Shown here: positions 12,837 to 25,500 of the stretch, piece by piece
Layout: the number at the start of each line of letters is the position of its first letter
Numbering within the stretch: position 1 is the first letter of the stretch
Source of the DNA: Crocodylus rhombifer
Taxonomy: Eukaryota; Chordata; Crocodylia; Crocodylidae
Assembly (NCBI GenBank): GCA_038503035.1
Contig: JAVSML010000944.1
Location: forward strand, 496,001-560,000
Direction of reading: 5' to 3'
Length of the DNA stretch: 64,000 nucleotides
Notes under the pieces: generated by a model
What the model was told of the DNA's origin: nothing
The model's database searches: none
The model's input: only the letters and a program-made list of their open reading frames with translations
Program-made: the position numbers and the translations under genes

Positions 12837-13053
12837 CATAGAATAATAGAATATTAGGGCTGGAAAGGACCTTAGGAGGTCATCTAGTCTAACCCTCTGC
12901 TCAAAGCAGGACCAGCCCCGACTGGATCATCCCAGCCAAGGTGTTGTCTACCTGGGTCTTAGCCTCCAAGGATGGAAATTCCATAACCCTTCTGGGTAAC
13001 CTAGTGCTTTACAACATTCCCAGTGAGAAAGTTTTTCCTAATATCCAACTCAA
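12837..13053 (-). mobile_element. CR1 LINE 3' UTR fragment
   Basis: The plus strand starts TCATAGAATAATAGAATATT, then reads GGGCTGGAAAGGACCTTAGG and continues through the CR1 3' UTR words 'CTCAAAGCAGGACCAGCCCC' and 'AAGGATGGAAATTCC' to 'GTTTTTCCTAATATCC'. This is the reverse complement of a CR1 3' end. Only the noncoding tail and a few terminal codons remain; the copy is short and 5'-truncated. Confidence 0.88.
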
Positions 13054-14034
13054 GGATCCTGATTTTGTTTCCCTGCTCTCACACCCAAATCATTACCATT
13101 TAAAAGACAAAACTAGACTTGGGATACTTTCCTGCCATATGTTGATATATGTCATTCAAAGTAGCAATGAAAAATACAATGGAAAAAAGAAGGATGTTGT
13201 TCAAATCTATCACCAATGTAACCATGGGCTACTACAAAAGCACTTGATATCATACCTGTAACAAATGCAAAAGTAGGAGGAAATGAGGAAGAGTGCTGGG
13301 AGGCCAGAACACATACCCCACTGGGCAGAGCCAATGCCAATACTTGCGTTTGGGGGAATTATCCACATAGTTGCTACTATGCCTCTCTAGAGATAAAACT
13401 CATTCCAAAGGGTCTAGACAGGAGGGAGGCCACTTCCCAATTCTTTGCTCTTTCAGATGATGCTCCACAATTTTCCACCTTCCCCCGCTCCCTGGGTTCC
13501 CCTAAGGTGTGTCGCTGTATATTTTACTTAACACAGTCCAGACCATAATAGCTGTGTTTGGTCCTTGAAGCAGCACACAGATATGCATTAAAAATCAGTG
13601 AGATGTGTAAAGCAGTCAATACATTGTATCCTCCCTGCTCAGGCAGCCTGACCTTAAGCTCTCTGTAGCATTGACGGTAACTGGGAACCACAGAAGATGT
13701 TTGGGACACAACGACAGAGTATAGAAAGTCTGCTTCAGCTCCATTGCTGTGGCTAGCAGGTGGTCTCAGCTTTCAAGATGTCAGTCTTGCTATTAATCAC
13801 TCTAATATTCAATCCTAGTACTCACTGCAACAGTATCTTTCCCTACTCACTTGCTAGCCATGCAATGGTCAGTCAAATAGTTCTGCAAAGGATTCAAAGT
13901 TTCCCTGCTAAGCTTTTAGCAGAACATATCTCACAGACAACATAACAACTTGTACTTATTACTGTGGTGGGCATCATTCCTCCTTCCAAATACAAACAGA
14001 TATAAATATATAAAAATATAATTAATAATGTAAA

Positions 14035-14118
14035 CAAATGTATAAATTTTCCACATATAAGAATCTAATTGGGGTTAATCTTAAATTCAGGGTCATCTTA
14101 AATTTGAGTAAATACAGT
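14035..14118. mobile_element. Solo terminal arm of the 21612-type DNA transposon
   Basis: This ~84-bp fragment ends ...TTTGAGTAAATACAGT at 14118. Its reverse complement matches the left terminus of the element at 21612 (ACTGTATTTACTCAAATATAAG, continuing through GATGACCCTGA). Its inner part (14037-14092) also matches 21697-21750 in direct orientation. It therefore looks like a single long terminal inverted repeat left from a larger element. No coding sequence. Confidence 0.6.
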
Positions 14119-15145
14119 TGTAGGATTGCCCTCCCTGCTCCTTCTTTGTAGTTGTAATCACATAAATCTATGCTGATATCAGCAACACTAGTAAACTGAG
14201 CTAGTGATAAAGTTAACTTAAAATGCGAACATAAATGCACAGCTTTTGGGCCCAAGCCTGCAACTTTTACCCTTACAAAACTCTGCTTCATTTCAAAGAG
14301 AGCTTTGTCTGCAGGCCCTGCATTAAGAAGGTGTCATTTTGGGTGGAGACTTAGGGACAAACTGTGGCTATAGGTCTATACTGCTGCCCTAAGCATGGAT
14401 ATGATCACATATGCTCTTTTACACCAGCTAAAGATCTGGCCCATCTGCTAGACATTTTTTTCTGTTCTCCTTAACAATTAGATGAAAAACAGTTGCTTTT
14501 AGTTTTCTGTTCATTGTCTGAATGTTTTTGAATTTGTTTATGAAATCAAAAACAAAACCAATTTTATTTTAGGTCATCCTGAATCTTTTTGTTCAGCCTA
14601 AAAGGAAAAAATTTGTTTCATTATTGGATTATGTGGTCCTCTAAAACTCCTTTTTTTAATTGTGGTCTATTTATAATTGCCATTCTGAAGCAAAAAGGCA
14701 AAGAGTATGGTCTCAAAAATGTCAGGACAAAATGCTTGGTAATTTCCATAATGGAACACTTTTTTGAAAATGTCCAAATGAAATATTGGTCAATCTTGAA
14801 CCTCCCCCCTCCCCCCTTTTTTTGGGTCTATAACTAACTTCAGCTTGATTTTTGTGACATCTTCCAGGCCCTCCAAAACTACATTTTTTTTTTGGTTAAG
14901 ATACCATTCATTAATTTTTTTTGCCCAGTTCCAGTTTTATTCAGATTCTATGGTCTTCATTCTCTCTCTGCCTCCTCTGATATTCTGGAGAAAAAAATGC
15001 TACTATTTCATCCAAGTCACAGTTAAATTATTTTGCCCTCAGGTTTGTCTCATAAGTATGTGCTATCATGAACTACTTGCAGTAACAGCTCAGAGATAAA
15101 TTTGTTCTCAGAGCTGAACTCAGCTTGATAAAAAACTTTCATACA

Positions 15146-15608
15146 TAGAATCATAGAAAGTTAGGGTTGGAAGGGACCTCAGGAAATCATTTAGTGCAAC
15201 TACCTGCTCAAAGCAGGGCCATCCCCAACTATACCATCCCAGCCAAAGCTGTGTCTACTTAGGTCTTTAAAACCTTTAAGGATGGAGATCCCACAACTTC
15301 CCTGGGTAGCCTGTTCCAGTGCTTTACTATCCTCCCTCTGAAAAAGTTTTTCCTAATACCTAACCCTAAACTTCCCTTGCTGCAACTTGCTCCTTGTTCT
15401 GTCATCTACCACCACTGAGAACAGTCTAGCTCCATCCTCTTTGTAACCACCCTCCAGGTAGTTGAAGGCTGCTATTAAATCCCCCATAAGTCTTTTCTTC
15501 TCCAAACTAAATAAGCCCAGTTCCCCCAGCCTCTTCTCAGAAGCCATGTGCCCCAGCGTCCTAACCACTGTTATTGTCCTCCACTGGAATCCCTCCTGTT
15601 TGTCCACA
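15146..15608 (-). mobile_element. CR1 LINE, 5'-truncated, with RT C-terminal remnant
   Basis: On the plus strand the tail reads TAGAATCATAGAAAGTTAGG, followed by the conserved GGAAGGGACCTCAGG. Minus-strand translation from about 15580 gives ASEKRLGELGLFSLEKKRL, then a GDLIAAFNYLEGG segment and the LQQGKF block, the C-terminal tail of CR1 ORF2. Stops and the missing 5' part make it non-functional. It belongs to the same CR1 group as the copies at 7301, 12837 and 28343. Confidence 0.92.
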
Positions 15609-15965
15609 CATGATGCTCCACAGATTCTTAAGTTATACCTCTGCGGGGACAAGTGGATAAGTATTTGCATGCTTAAATTGTCCATTCTTTTACTTCAACT
15701 GTGGCATCAGTTATGGCCACTCTACTTGCAAGAGATGTTAGAAACATAACCAGGTGTTGGTATATGTAATTGCATGCATAAATGCAGATTATCTGAGTGT
15801 CATTTTGGCAACAAATGTATGCCTACTTTGAATTATCCACAGGACTTGAGCACCAAGGCCTCTTCCCCTTCAGCCAAAGGATTGTCATTAGCAAGCATCC
15901 ATAGTTACTTTTGTCCATTATGCTGTCAAGAGGGGCTATGTAACCTAATATACATGTACTACACA

Positions 15966-16232
15966 GGGGCCACATCTACACGTGTGTTTGACTGCTCATC
16001 AGACTAATTTAATGCACAGTAAAGTATCACCATCTATACAAGTGCTGCAATTAGTGCACAGTAGATTAATTTACTGTGGTGTAGAATAATCTGGTCAGAC
16101 ACAGGTACTATCCTATTACTGCACTTAAATGCACTGCCCTTAAATGCAGGTGACATCACAGTTAGTTTTCTCTAGCTCAAACTGGGCTGGAGTATATTCA
16201 GTCACATTAATTGCAAGTGTAGACTTGCCCAG
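15966..16232. mobile_element. MITE with 'GTCTACACTTGC'-type termini
   Basis: A ~267-bp AT-rich element with imperfect terminal inverted repeats: left GGGGCCACATCTACACGTG, right GCAAGTGTAGACTTGCCCA (reverse complement TGGGCAAGTCTACACTTGC). The same terminal words occur at both ends of the element at 51207-51655, so the two are probably one family. The interior has repeated GCACAGTA and TTAAATGCA words and no coding frame. I could not fix a target duplication. Confidence 0.6.
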
Positions 16233-17149
16233 GGATTTGAAATTCCTCCTTCCCTTCTGCCTTTTACATGCCTGACTGCCATTAATATGGTCTGATACAA
16301 TGTTATTTCTGTACAAGAGCCAATATATTAAAAGATATCAATTTTAATTGCAATGACATCAATTGGGATTTAAACTAGTATAAGACTTGGAAAAGAACTC
16401 ACCCTGATTAGGCTATTGCTTGCCTTCAGGCTATCCTGAATTATCTCCAAGCCTTCTGAGTGCAATTGCCTTCCACCTTTATTAGAATGCTTCATCCATT
16501 AAGGAACTGATATTTGCTTGTTCCTTGAGTGGTTGTTTGAAAATAAAACAACACATAATTTTGGACATGATGCAAAATGTCGTAGCGTTTAAAACTGGAG
16601 GAGAATAATCATGCTAAATCCAACATGACAGAGTCCCTTGTCAACATGGCAGTTAGAACCACTCAAGTTTGGCAGAAATGACATTTCTAAGTGTAGCAAC
16701 AGCAGGCTAACACTACCTATTTGTCTTTAAAAACGTAAGTTATTACTTTCTCACAGCTGGTGCTTAGATGGCATAAAACATCTGGGATTAGAACTTCATT
16801 TCAGGAACCGTTAAATCCATTTTTCTTTGCTGTTTAGAGTGAGAAAGCAATGAAAACAAGAGTAAACCTTATTCCAATTCAGTCTGAATGCACTTTTATA
16901 TATGATTTCTCTCTGTAATATAGTAGTCCCCCAAACTCTGTATCATGATGTCAGGTGTTATTGAATCAATAAACATTGTCAAATCTTTTTTTGATGCTGC
17001 CTTTCTAAGTCCTTGTTTCAAGCAAGGGCCATCTCTTTGAGTCTAATTTTGAATAGTCCCATTGCACCTGATTTAGAGAGGTGGTGAACAAATACATTCT
17101 TGATGTCCTAATAGAAGATCAGGATCAGATTCACTGACTTTCGCAGTTC

Positions 17150-17750
17150 AGCCAAAAAAGATCCGGGAACGATAGTGATTGGTAACAGAACATGAGTCAA
17201 CACACTGTCACAGAAAACACAAACACAACAACTGGGGTGCCAGGAGTGTCACATCAGACATGCGACATCATCCTTCCATTCTATTAGGCATTGCTGAGGC
17301 CGTAGCTGAAGTCGCGTATCCAGTTTGGGCACTGAACTTCTAAAATGTTGTGGACCAAATGGAGAGTGTCCAGGGGAAAATAACAAAAATAGAGGTCTAC
17401 AAGCCATGATGAGCGAGGAAAAATTGGAAGAATTAGGTTGGTTGAGTTTCGAGAAAAAAAAGATTGAGGGGAGATGATCCAACAGTATTCAAATATATCA
17501 AAGATTACTGCAAAGAGTAAGATTATTAACTGTTCTTCCCCACCAAGGGCAAGACAAGAAATTATGGATATAAAATTCCAGCAAGAGATTTAAATTAGAT
17601 AGAAGGGGGAAAAAAATCAATTGTAAGGGTGATTAAGCCCTGGAATAGAGTACCAAGAAAGATTCTGGATTCTCCATCACTGGCAATTGTCAAGACCAAG
17701 TTAGACAAACATTTGTCCAGAAAGATTTAGATGTAGGTGCTCCTGCCGTG
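17150..17750 (+). mobile_element. Old CR1 LINE copy (distinct subfamily), plus strand
   Basis: Despite many indels, the plus strand still follows CR1 ORF2: 'AACAGAACATGAGTCAACA' (about 17184), 'GCCGTAGCTGAAGTCGCGTA' then 'TCCAGTTTGGGC' (about 17298), a block encoding LEELGWLSFEKKR (about 17425-17463), 'TTCAAATATATCAAAGATTA' (FKYIKDY), and a terminal block encoding DSPSLAIVKTKLDKHLSRK (about 17668-17728). It is more diverged than the other copies and its C-terminal tail differs, which indicates an older CR1 lineage. It is not functional. Confidence 0.8.
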
Positions 17751-17918
17751 GGGCCCATTCCACCAAAAATGCAAGGATCACTCTTGCAAGATTTGAGGAT
17801 GCCAGAAACATTGGGCATAGAATATGGAGAGGTCTTGTTACTTACATATGATCCTTTGTGCATCTCAGGCATTAAAACTCAAGTGACCGTTTTTAAGGGT
17901 GCTTCGCATCACCCATGT

Positions 17919-18073
17919 GTAGGGACCAACTGAATTCATGGCAGAAGTGGGGTGCACTGTGTCTCCTTTAGTCTTTCAGGTTCTCCCATTCCCCCCTGGC
18001 CGACTGGTTGGGAACATGCAAGATTAAAGGAGTCACCATGCACTCAACTTCTGTGACTTTGGTAGGTCCCTAC
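17919..18073. mobile_element. Short inverted-repeat DNA transposon (MITE)
   Basis: The left terminus GTAGGGACCAACTGAATTCA (17919 on) is mirrored at the right by CTTTGGTAGGTCCCTAC (ending 18073). Arms of about 26 bp match imperfectly and both end next to CAGAAG/CTTCTG. The total length is ~155 bp. A TA is present at each outer edge, within the GTAGGG/CCCTAC ends. The terminal word AGGGACC(A/T)ACTGAATTCA recurs at 54259, suggesting a second member there. Confidence 0.65.
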
Positions 18074-20685
18074 CCATTTATGATTCTTTTACCTTAATTT
18101 TGATTGCTTCCTTAGGAATTGACAGGTAGATTCATGGGGCCCTTGATTTATGCTGCCTGAGTAATAGAAAGCATCCAAAAGAGAGACCGAAGAACCAGCC
18201 TGTTGCAAATAAATCATTTGTATCAAATTCTCTGCTGGTGAAGCATGGGGTAGGTCAGACTACCTTTGAGGTTGCGCGAGGGGGTTAGTTAATGCTTGCA
18301 AAACACTGGGTGAAGCATTGGATGCTATTACCAGGTGGATGGATATGCAGCAGCCTCTGCTGCCATGTCATAGGGTTAAACTGGCTGACTCAAGGTTCAG
18401 GTGCCTAATCTGCACAGGTCTCATTTTTGCCTTGTATCCATTTTTTATTTTTTTTTAAATCCCAGTCCTATAGCCAATGATCCTACACTGTATTCCTGCT
18501 GTGAAGGGTCACATGGGGGCAGAATTCTACTTCTCTATGAACAACTAAATGGCATTTTTCCAGCCATGTTAGTGGCTTGTTTGGCACTTAGGCACAGCTT
18601 GCAATTCCATTACCTCCCATTACTCAGGCAATGTGGATTTGCAAGTATATATACCCATCAACTGAGCATATTGTGCAATAATAGCCTGTGCACTGGCTGG
18701 GCAGTTATGTGCACTCACTCACTATATACATGTAACTAATTAGATCGTAGCTGGACAAAATCCCATGACTAGTAGTTTTTAGATGAAGGAAGAGAGGGAC
18801 CAACCTGCGCTTTGACCTCAATAACTGTACAGTTATGGTACATGCCCAGGAAACTGCAGGTACAGGTTCTAGTGCCCTTCTCATCAAAAAGTAGCTTCAG
18901 CATGTGTCTCTGACTTCCCAGCATGGGGTTCACACCGCCACACCATGGATTAGGTATTACCTAGTCCACTTGGTAGTGCTCCCTTTGAACCTGGCTTCCT
19001 GGGAAACTGAGGGAGATGCATGGGGCCCTGTGGAAAAGGACAAGTCAGAAGGTGGGTGCTTCAGTGAGATTTGGGTTCTAGCTGGGCCCCTCTCTCACAA
19101 TGAGGCAGAAGTTGTCCCACTGCCTTCCACACAATGACTATTAAATGGAAGGTATAGTGGCTCAGCTTTGAAAGGAGCACTGGAGATAGGACTGGGAAGT
19201 GCCTAAACTAAGTCATGGCAGTTAGGGCACTATATTAGGAGTTCAGAAAGATGCATGTTTAACCTCTCTTGTGGGGAAGGGCATTTAGGCGCACACAGAG
19301 TAATAGGATTCTGCCCATCACTTTTACCAGCCATTTCTATGATAAGATAAGAAAGGTATTTACTTGTGTTTGCATACTCCAACATAAATTTTAGTTTTAG
19401 CCATTGTATGCTGATCTTCAAACTATTCTTTTGGACTACAAAAACAATCTATCCAAGAAAAAGTCTCTTTTGGAAACTGGAAAATTCACTGTTGTGACTA
19501 ATGCAGCTTGCATCCCATCAACACTGCTCCTCTTATGTAAGGCTGAGTCACTCCTTAGCAGAGATGCAAGAAAATTGGAAGGGGCTAAAAAGTTTTCTTT
19601 TCAGATGATTGTTTATATCTTGTTTTCTCTCTGTTATATCCACATTGGCTGCAGCTTTTTCACAATTTGTACTTAACTTGTCTGAGACTTCCTCTCTTAG
19701 CAATTTTGTGCGTGTTCACCAGCAAGTTCTTGGTCAGAAGTTACCTTTTCATTTTATTCATTTTCGTTTAGGTGGAGGGTTACTAACCTACGTGGATACC
19801 CAAACTAGATGCCAAATTACCACTGAAAGTTAAAAGCCCATGTAAACAGAACTCTGCATACTGGGCTGCATTAGTAAGATATCAAGAATGTGCTGCAAAC
19901 TTCAATACATTTCATGGAAAAACTGATTCACTTGCCTCACTTTCATCCAATGCACACCCCGATATGTGTCATCTTATCTTGTTATAGCTACGTTTTATGT
20001 TTATTTTTCAAAAATACTGTAAACTGTGAATAAATAATGGATGTGAGGAACTGCCATTTCTAGGTGGAGGGAATGACTTGCCAACGGGCTGTGATTCTTG
20101 AGACTCCTTTCTTTCCAATCAAACTTAATTGTGCCCAACACACTTTATGTGGAATTAGCTGAAATCAATACTCTTTGAAACACTTGTCATTTCTCTCTTT
20201 CTGCATTTTAAAAGAAGTCTTTGATTTCTTGGGAGAGAAGAAAATCATATACCACATTTTAACTTTTGTCTTTCAAAAGCTTCACTGAATACAGTCTGGT
20301 TACAGAAAGCACGTGTTAAGCTGCAGTAATAACTCGCTGTTCTTTTTTCTCTTTTTGACAGTTCTGAGCCTCAGACAATTGCACAAAGCATTCCATGGGC
20401 TTTACTGGCAAGTCTTCCCTGTGAGGAAGATGGATATTGTAATTGCCAAAATAAAACAGGAGATTGACCTAGGCATCTACTTTCACTGGGACAAGATTTA
20501 GGAAAAGTACTGTAATGAGGTTTTTTTGCATGAGAATAGAAGATAAGGTGTTCCCTCCCCCGCATACTGACTGGGGGGGGGAAGCTTCATGGTGTGTTGT
20601 TGCGTTCAAATAAATATGGTATGTAACTGTGGGTACATGAAATAGTGATGCAGGAAATCATCTCTCCTGGCCTTAGGTGATTATA
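18074..20685. other. Noncoding sequence, no gene seen
   Basis: No repeat of recognisable family and no convincing gene. At 20341-20360 a pyrimidine tract followed by GACAG resembles a splice acceptor, and an open frame continues to 20501. The peptide is unlike any family I know and no donor or flanking exon is evident, so it is not annotated as an exon. Confidence 0.45.
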
Positions 20686-20710
20686 CAAACAAACAAACAA
20701 ACAAACAAAC
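20686..20710. repeat. (CAAA)n microsatellite
   Basis: About six perfect CAAA units directly abut the 3' tail of the minus-strand CR1 copy that starts at 20711. CR1 tails are short direct repeats rather than poly(A), so this tract may have grown from the insertion junction. Confidence 0.9.
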
Positions 20711-21600
20711 TTCATAGACATTGGGGCTGGAAGGGACCCTGGAGAATCACTGAGTCCAGCTCCCTACCTGAGGGGAAGGCAGTCAGCAGGGGTCATAGGA
20801 TCCCAGCAAGATAAACATCCAAATGCGTCTTGAAGGCGCTCAAAGTGGGTGTTTGAACCACCTCTGCCAGCAGGGTATTCCAGACCTTGGGGGCTCGGAC
20901 AGTAAAGAAGTTCTTCCTTATGTCCAGCCTGAAATAGTCAACGAAGAGTTTGTGACCATTTGATCTTGTCACCCCTTGGGGCGCTCTGGTGAGCAGACAT
21001 TCCCCCAGATCCTGATGAGCACCCTGATAAACTTATAGGTGGCCACCAGATCGCCCCTGAGCCTGCACTTTTCCAGGCTGAAGAGTCCCATGGCTCTCAG
21101 CCTCCCATCAGAAGGTCTGTTATCCTGACCTCTGATCGTGCACGTGGCTCTCCTCTGCACTCTCTCTCAAGCTTGTTTCTCCACATCCTTTTTGAATTGT
21201 GGAGCCCAAAACTGGATGCAATACTTTAGCTGCAGCCTCACCAAGGCCGAGTACAAGGGGAGAATGACATCCCGGGATTTGCTTGAGAAGCATCTAGGGA
21301 TGCAAGCCAGCATTTTGCTCGCTTTACTAGCCGCAGCATCACACTGAAGGCTCATGTTCATCTTGTGGTCAATCATGACCCCCAAGTCCTTTTCATCCAT
21401 AGTGCTAGCCAGCATAGCACTGCCAAGCCTATAAGCATGCTGTGGGGTTTTTTTCCCCCCCAAGGTGGAGAACCTTGCATTTTTTGCTGTTAAACACCAT
21501 CAGGTTCTTGTTCACCCATTTCATGAGCCTTTCAAGATCTGCCTGGATTATTCTCCTGTCCTCGGGTGTGGATGCTTTACCCCAGAGTTTGGTGTCATCT
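20711..21600 (-). mobile_element. CR1 LINE, ~0.9 kb 3' end, crocodilian-type subfamily
   Basis: The plus strand begins TTCATAGACATTGGGGCTGG and runs through the 3' UTR ('GGATCCCAGCAAGATAAACA') into reversed ORF2. Minus-strand frames show RRATCTIRGQ and MGLFSLEKCRLRGDLVATYK (20969-21160). They also show EKDLGVMIDHKMNMSLQCDA and SSKSRDVILPLYSALV (21167-21463), and DDTKLWGKASTPEDRR (21429-21600). The frame shifts between these blocks, so the copy is dead. The match stops at 21600, just inside the catalytic DD motif. It is the same subfamily as 58811-59833. Confidence 0.93.
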
Positions 21601-21611
21601 GTATAAAAATA

Positions 21612-22542
21612 ACTGTATTTACTCAAATATAAGATGACCCTGACTACAAGATGACCCCCAATAGTTAGGCTCTACAAACAGAGCATTTTATATATAAAAT
21701 AATTTTCCATGTATGGAATCTAATTATTGGAGGATCATTTTAAATTCATCCCCCCCTCCACTATTACAGGTGATAAAGGAGGGCAATAATGGGGCATCTG
21801 GTGAGGTACAGACAGTGGGTGGAGGTAGTAAGACTGGGGGCATGAATTAAGGCATGCACAGGGAGGGCAGCAATGGGACAGGCAGTGTGGAGGCAGGCAG
21901 CTTGCCCTCTGCTGCCCACTCTGCAGTCTCAGGTTGCCCCGATTCCCCCTTCCCATCTTCTTCCTTCTCCATGCTGCTTCTGCCATGCACCGCCTCAGAT
22001 CCCTGCCCCCGCTTCACATTCTCCTCCTCCCCGCAAATCTCTCTCCCCTAGCTTACCCCTCAACACCCACCCTTACCTTTGCTCTGCACTGATGGGCTCT
22101 GTCCCTGCTGCAGCCCAGGACATAGAGCATGGCTCCAGCCCAGCCCGCAGTAGTGGTGCAAAGCTGGCACTGCTGTTCCACCTGGCCCCATACCAACAGA
22201 GGTGGGGAGCTGGTGCTGCTGCTATAGGGCTGGGCTAGAGCAGAAGTGCCAGCTGAGATGGAGCCATGCTTTGTGCCTCAGGCTGCAGCAGGGACAGAGC
22301 AGCACAGGTAGAAAGAAAGAGAGAAGCAGCACAGGGGCAAAGACTGGGAGCTGTGGGGGAGAAAGCAGCGGTGGCTCTGTCTTCAGCTCCAGCCTCATCC
22401 CCAGGTTGGGGCTGGAGCTGCAGCAGCTGCCTGCCCCCTGCCCCTCTACCCCCCACCCCAAGCTTGATTGTAAGGCAAGGGGCCTTTTCCCCTCCATGTT
22501 AAATGGGAGGAAACTTTAATCTTCTAATTGAGTAAATATGGT
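21612..22542. mobile_element. Non-autonomous DNA transposon, 931 bp, with terminal inverted repeats
   Basis: The ends ACTGTATTTACTCAA (21612) and TTGAGTAAATATGGT-type (to 22542) form inverted repeats, and similarity extends to ~28 bp. The pentamer AAATA occurs on both sides (21607-21611 and 22543-22547), consistent with a 5-bp target duplication, although AT-rich flanks make chance agreement possible. The left ~140 bp is itself foldback: 21697-21750 matches the inner part of the arm at 14035-14118. The interior (about 21880-22460) is GC-rich with CTGCTGCCC words. Overlapping open frames there are compositional artefacts. Confidence 0.6.
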
Positions 22543-22547
22543 AAATA

Positions 22548-25500
22548 ATTCAGTGATATGTTTCTGTCCAGTAGGAAAATGCAGTTTCAAGATGTGCTGG
22601 CCACATAACTGGGGAGTAAAGTATATGGATTTTGTCAACACTTTGTGTTGAGTTTTTAAATACATGAATGTATGAAGAATTATAATTCTGTTCCGGTATG
22701 TCTGTACTGCTGATGGATATAAAGGCTGCTCACAGATGGGCATCTCTCATGATGAGCTGCATAAAGTTAAGCCTCAGTGCTTATATAGACTTTAAGCATG
22801 CAACTGGTGCCCCACAGGTAGGCTCCTATGCTTGAGTGAATCCCATTGATTTGTCCATGCAGATATGAAGGTCAGTTGCATAAGAGGGAAAATAAGCTTT
22901 TTCCCTCTTTGCAGCACTAGTATTTAAAAATGAGCTAATAGCAACAAAGTGTTGCTATTATGTCATTAAATCTGACATCAGTCTAAAGACATTTATGCCC
23001 CTTTTTGCACCTACTCTGTTAACACCAAAGGAAACAATCAAGAGTATTGGCTACTTCTAATACTTAAGTGCAAGTGCTAAGAGGGAGCTTACCACAAACC
23101 AGCATGACTGTGAAAAGCAGCGTCACAAAGGTGCGTGGAGAGTGAACCAAACAAGCACAAACAAAATCACCAAAATATATACATATATCTTGAGTCTTAC
23201 ATACATTTTACAAGGTTAGCCCAGCTTTAGTAATGCTAAATTGTTAATTCTAAGAAATAACTAGGCCTATTTTGCTTGTACATCAGACTGAGCCAGAGAA
23301 TAATTGGTGAACTGGTGTCAGAATACAGTCTTGAAGATGATAGAAAAAAATCAATGCGAAGACCTGCCAAGTAGAGTCAGAGCCATGGTTAAAAATCAGT
23401 TGCAGAAACGTGGATTACATCTGCCAGTGAATTCTGTTATTATCATTATTATTTCACAGTTCATTTTTTATTCCAAACACCAGTCTCTCCAAGCTCAGGA
23501 ATTTGCTGTGCTCTTGGTAATTTGCCACATGCATTAACAAAGCTGGCATTTATCATAGCTTGTCAGAGTGACATTTTGGCCTCTGTACTTGAAATTCCTA
23601 CTTTTGAATCTGAAGCCGACAAGGAATATCACAGTTGCACATGTGCAGTCTTGTAACTGGGGAAGCATGTTGATTTACTTCTGGTTTGGGGCCCTATCTA
23701 CTCTTTCATCTTTGCTTCACCAATAAGAAGACAGGTTGCAATTAAAAGCCGTGAGACATGCTCCCACCTAATGCAATCTATTGGTCAAATCCTCAGTTGC
23801 CTTGACAGGAGTGGTGGCTCCAAGCCAAGTTTCAGTTATCCCAGTCCCAGAGGTCCGTCCAAATGCGACCTTCAATAGCCACTGCTCAGCCCAGCATCTC
23901 TCCAGCTGTATAAAGTTAGGGAAAACAACTGCAAGGAACAGCAACAGCCTCCATAGAGAGCTTGACACTCACCTGTATAATAAGCTGTAACCACTCTGAA
24001 AGCTGTCTGCATGGAAGAAGCATTCTTAGTGGGAAGGAGAAATGCACACAGAAGAAAGGCCTTATGACCTCTTAGCTTCAGGCATCACACACTATTTTCT
24101 GCTCAGATCTTTCACAGATACCTCCAGATTTGTACATTTACCACCCCCCCCAAGAGTACTGTAAATTTTGTTTTTCCTTTTCTTTCCCCTTCTTACCTAG
24201 ATAACAATCTAATACTTTGGACAAGATTTACTGTTGAAGTTGATCAAGGAGATATGAGGAGTGAGAGCAAACAGTAAGAGGTCCTTAATTGCCAAAAAGC
24301 AGGACCGGCTTGGCTTGTGTGTGTGCGCTCATGTATGTTTGAATGGTTTTATCCTGGAGCATGGTCAATATATGTCAAGCTAACAAAGATGCTGCATTTT
24401 ATAACACAACCTAATCAATAGTAAAGCCATTATGGCCATGTCCTTCCTTTTCGTAACAGAGGAGTTTATGGCTCCCAAGGCTCATCCAGGCTCTCAGGAA
24501 ATGTAATGCAATTCCCATGCCCAAGGGACAACCTCTATTTGATCAACCTTTGGATAGGTTCCTTCAGAAAGTGAAACATCCATCCCCTGTTAATTCTGTC
24601 ACTTTTATTTTTTTTGGCCTGCAGGAGTTGTATAGTGCCAATGGGTAATTAAAGTGGTCCATCTTCTCAGAAGGTTTGCCAGCAACTTCCCAAGTTTATT
24701 TCTCTATTCATAAAACATTTGTTTTAAAAAGGTCATATTATCCTGGGCTCTTGGTATTAGCAGCCTATTTAATTCTGCAGGAGTGGTATTTATTTTGGCT
24801 GTGATCACTGAACATAGAGTTTAGGTTGCTAACAGACTTTTTCTAGCGCTGTTATTCCATATTAAAGATCTCTCTGTATTCCCATGACCCTTTTGCATTT
24901 GTATACCATGTGTGATGCCTTCTACTAGTGGGAATTAAAAACTAGACAGTGTTGAATTCCTCTCAAAATACTGGAATTTGGACTCTAGGAACTCTATCGG
25001 CTCTCGCTGAATGAAGTGTTGGACTGTACTCCATAAAAGATAGCCTGGGGCTCATAATCTCCAAAAACTTAGTGCCCCTTTTTTCCATTCATCATTGTGG
25101 TCACAGATTGTTACAATAACAGAACCAAGCTGTGTGTAAATGGTAGGACTCAGGAGCAGGATAGAAACTCACAATCTGATCTGAAAAGCAAGAATTTGCT
25201 TTTCTTTGAATATTTTTAAAAGAGCTGCTACAAAGGAGGAAGAAGTGGGCCCATGAGAAATGGAGCTCTTGCCTCATATCCCCCAATTCTGCCCTTTTCT
25301 TGAGCACAAGAGCTGAAGAAACCTGAAGTATTTAAAGTTGTTTTTACTGTCCTTCAACTCCTCTATGCCAGCTGCAGAGAATCTGCAGGGCGAGTGTATA
25401 GACGCAGAAACCGATCCAAATGGCACATGGACAGACTCCCTCGGTGTTTAGTCTGCTGGCAGTTCCATGGACCCTTTCCATTTTTCACAACTCATTTCTG

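Noticed and set aside
20313..20501. Open frame after a pyrimidine tract and GACAG, like an exon with a splice acceptor
   Set aside because: The peptide resembles no family I know, no donor site or neighbouring exon was identified, and pyrimidine-AG motifs are common by chance.
22202..22519. Pair of open frames suggesting a small GC-rich gene
   Set aside because: They lie within the 21612-22542 transposon, on both strands, with repetitive composition.
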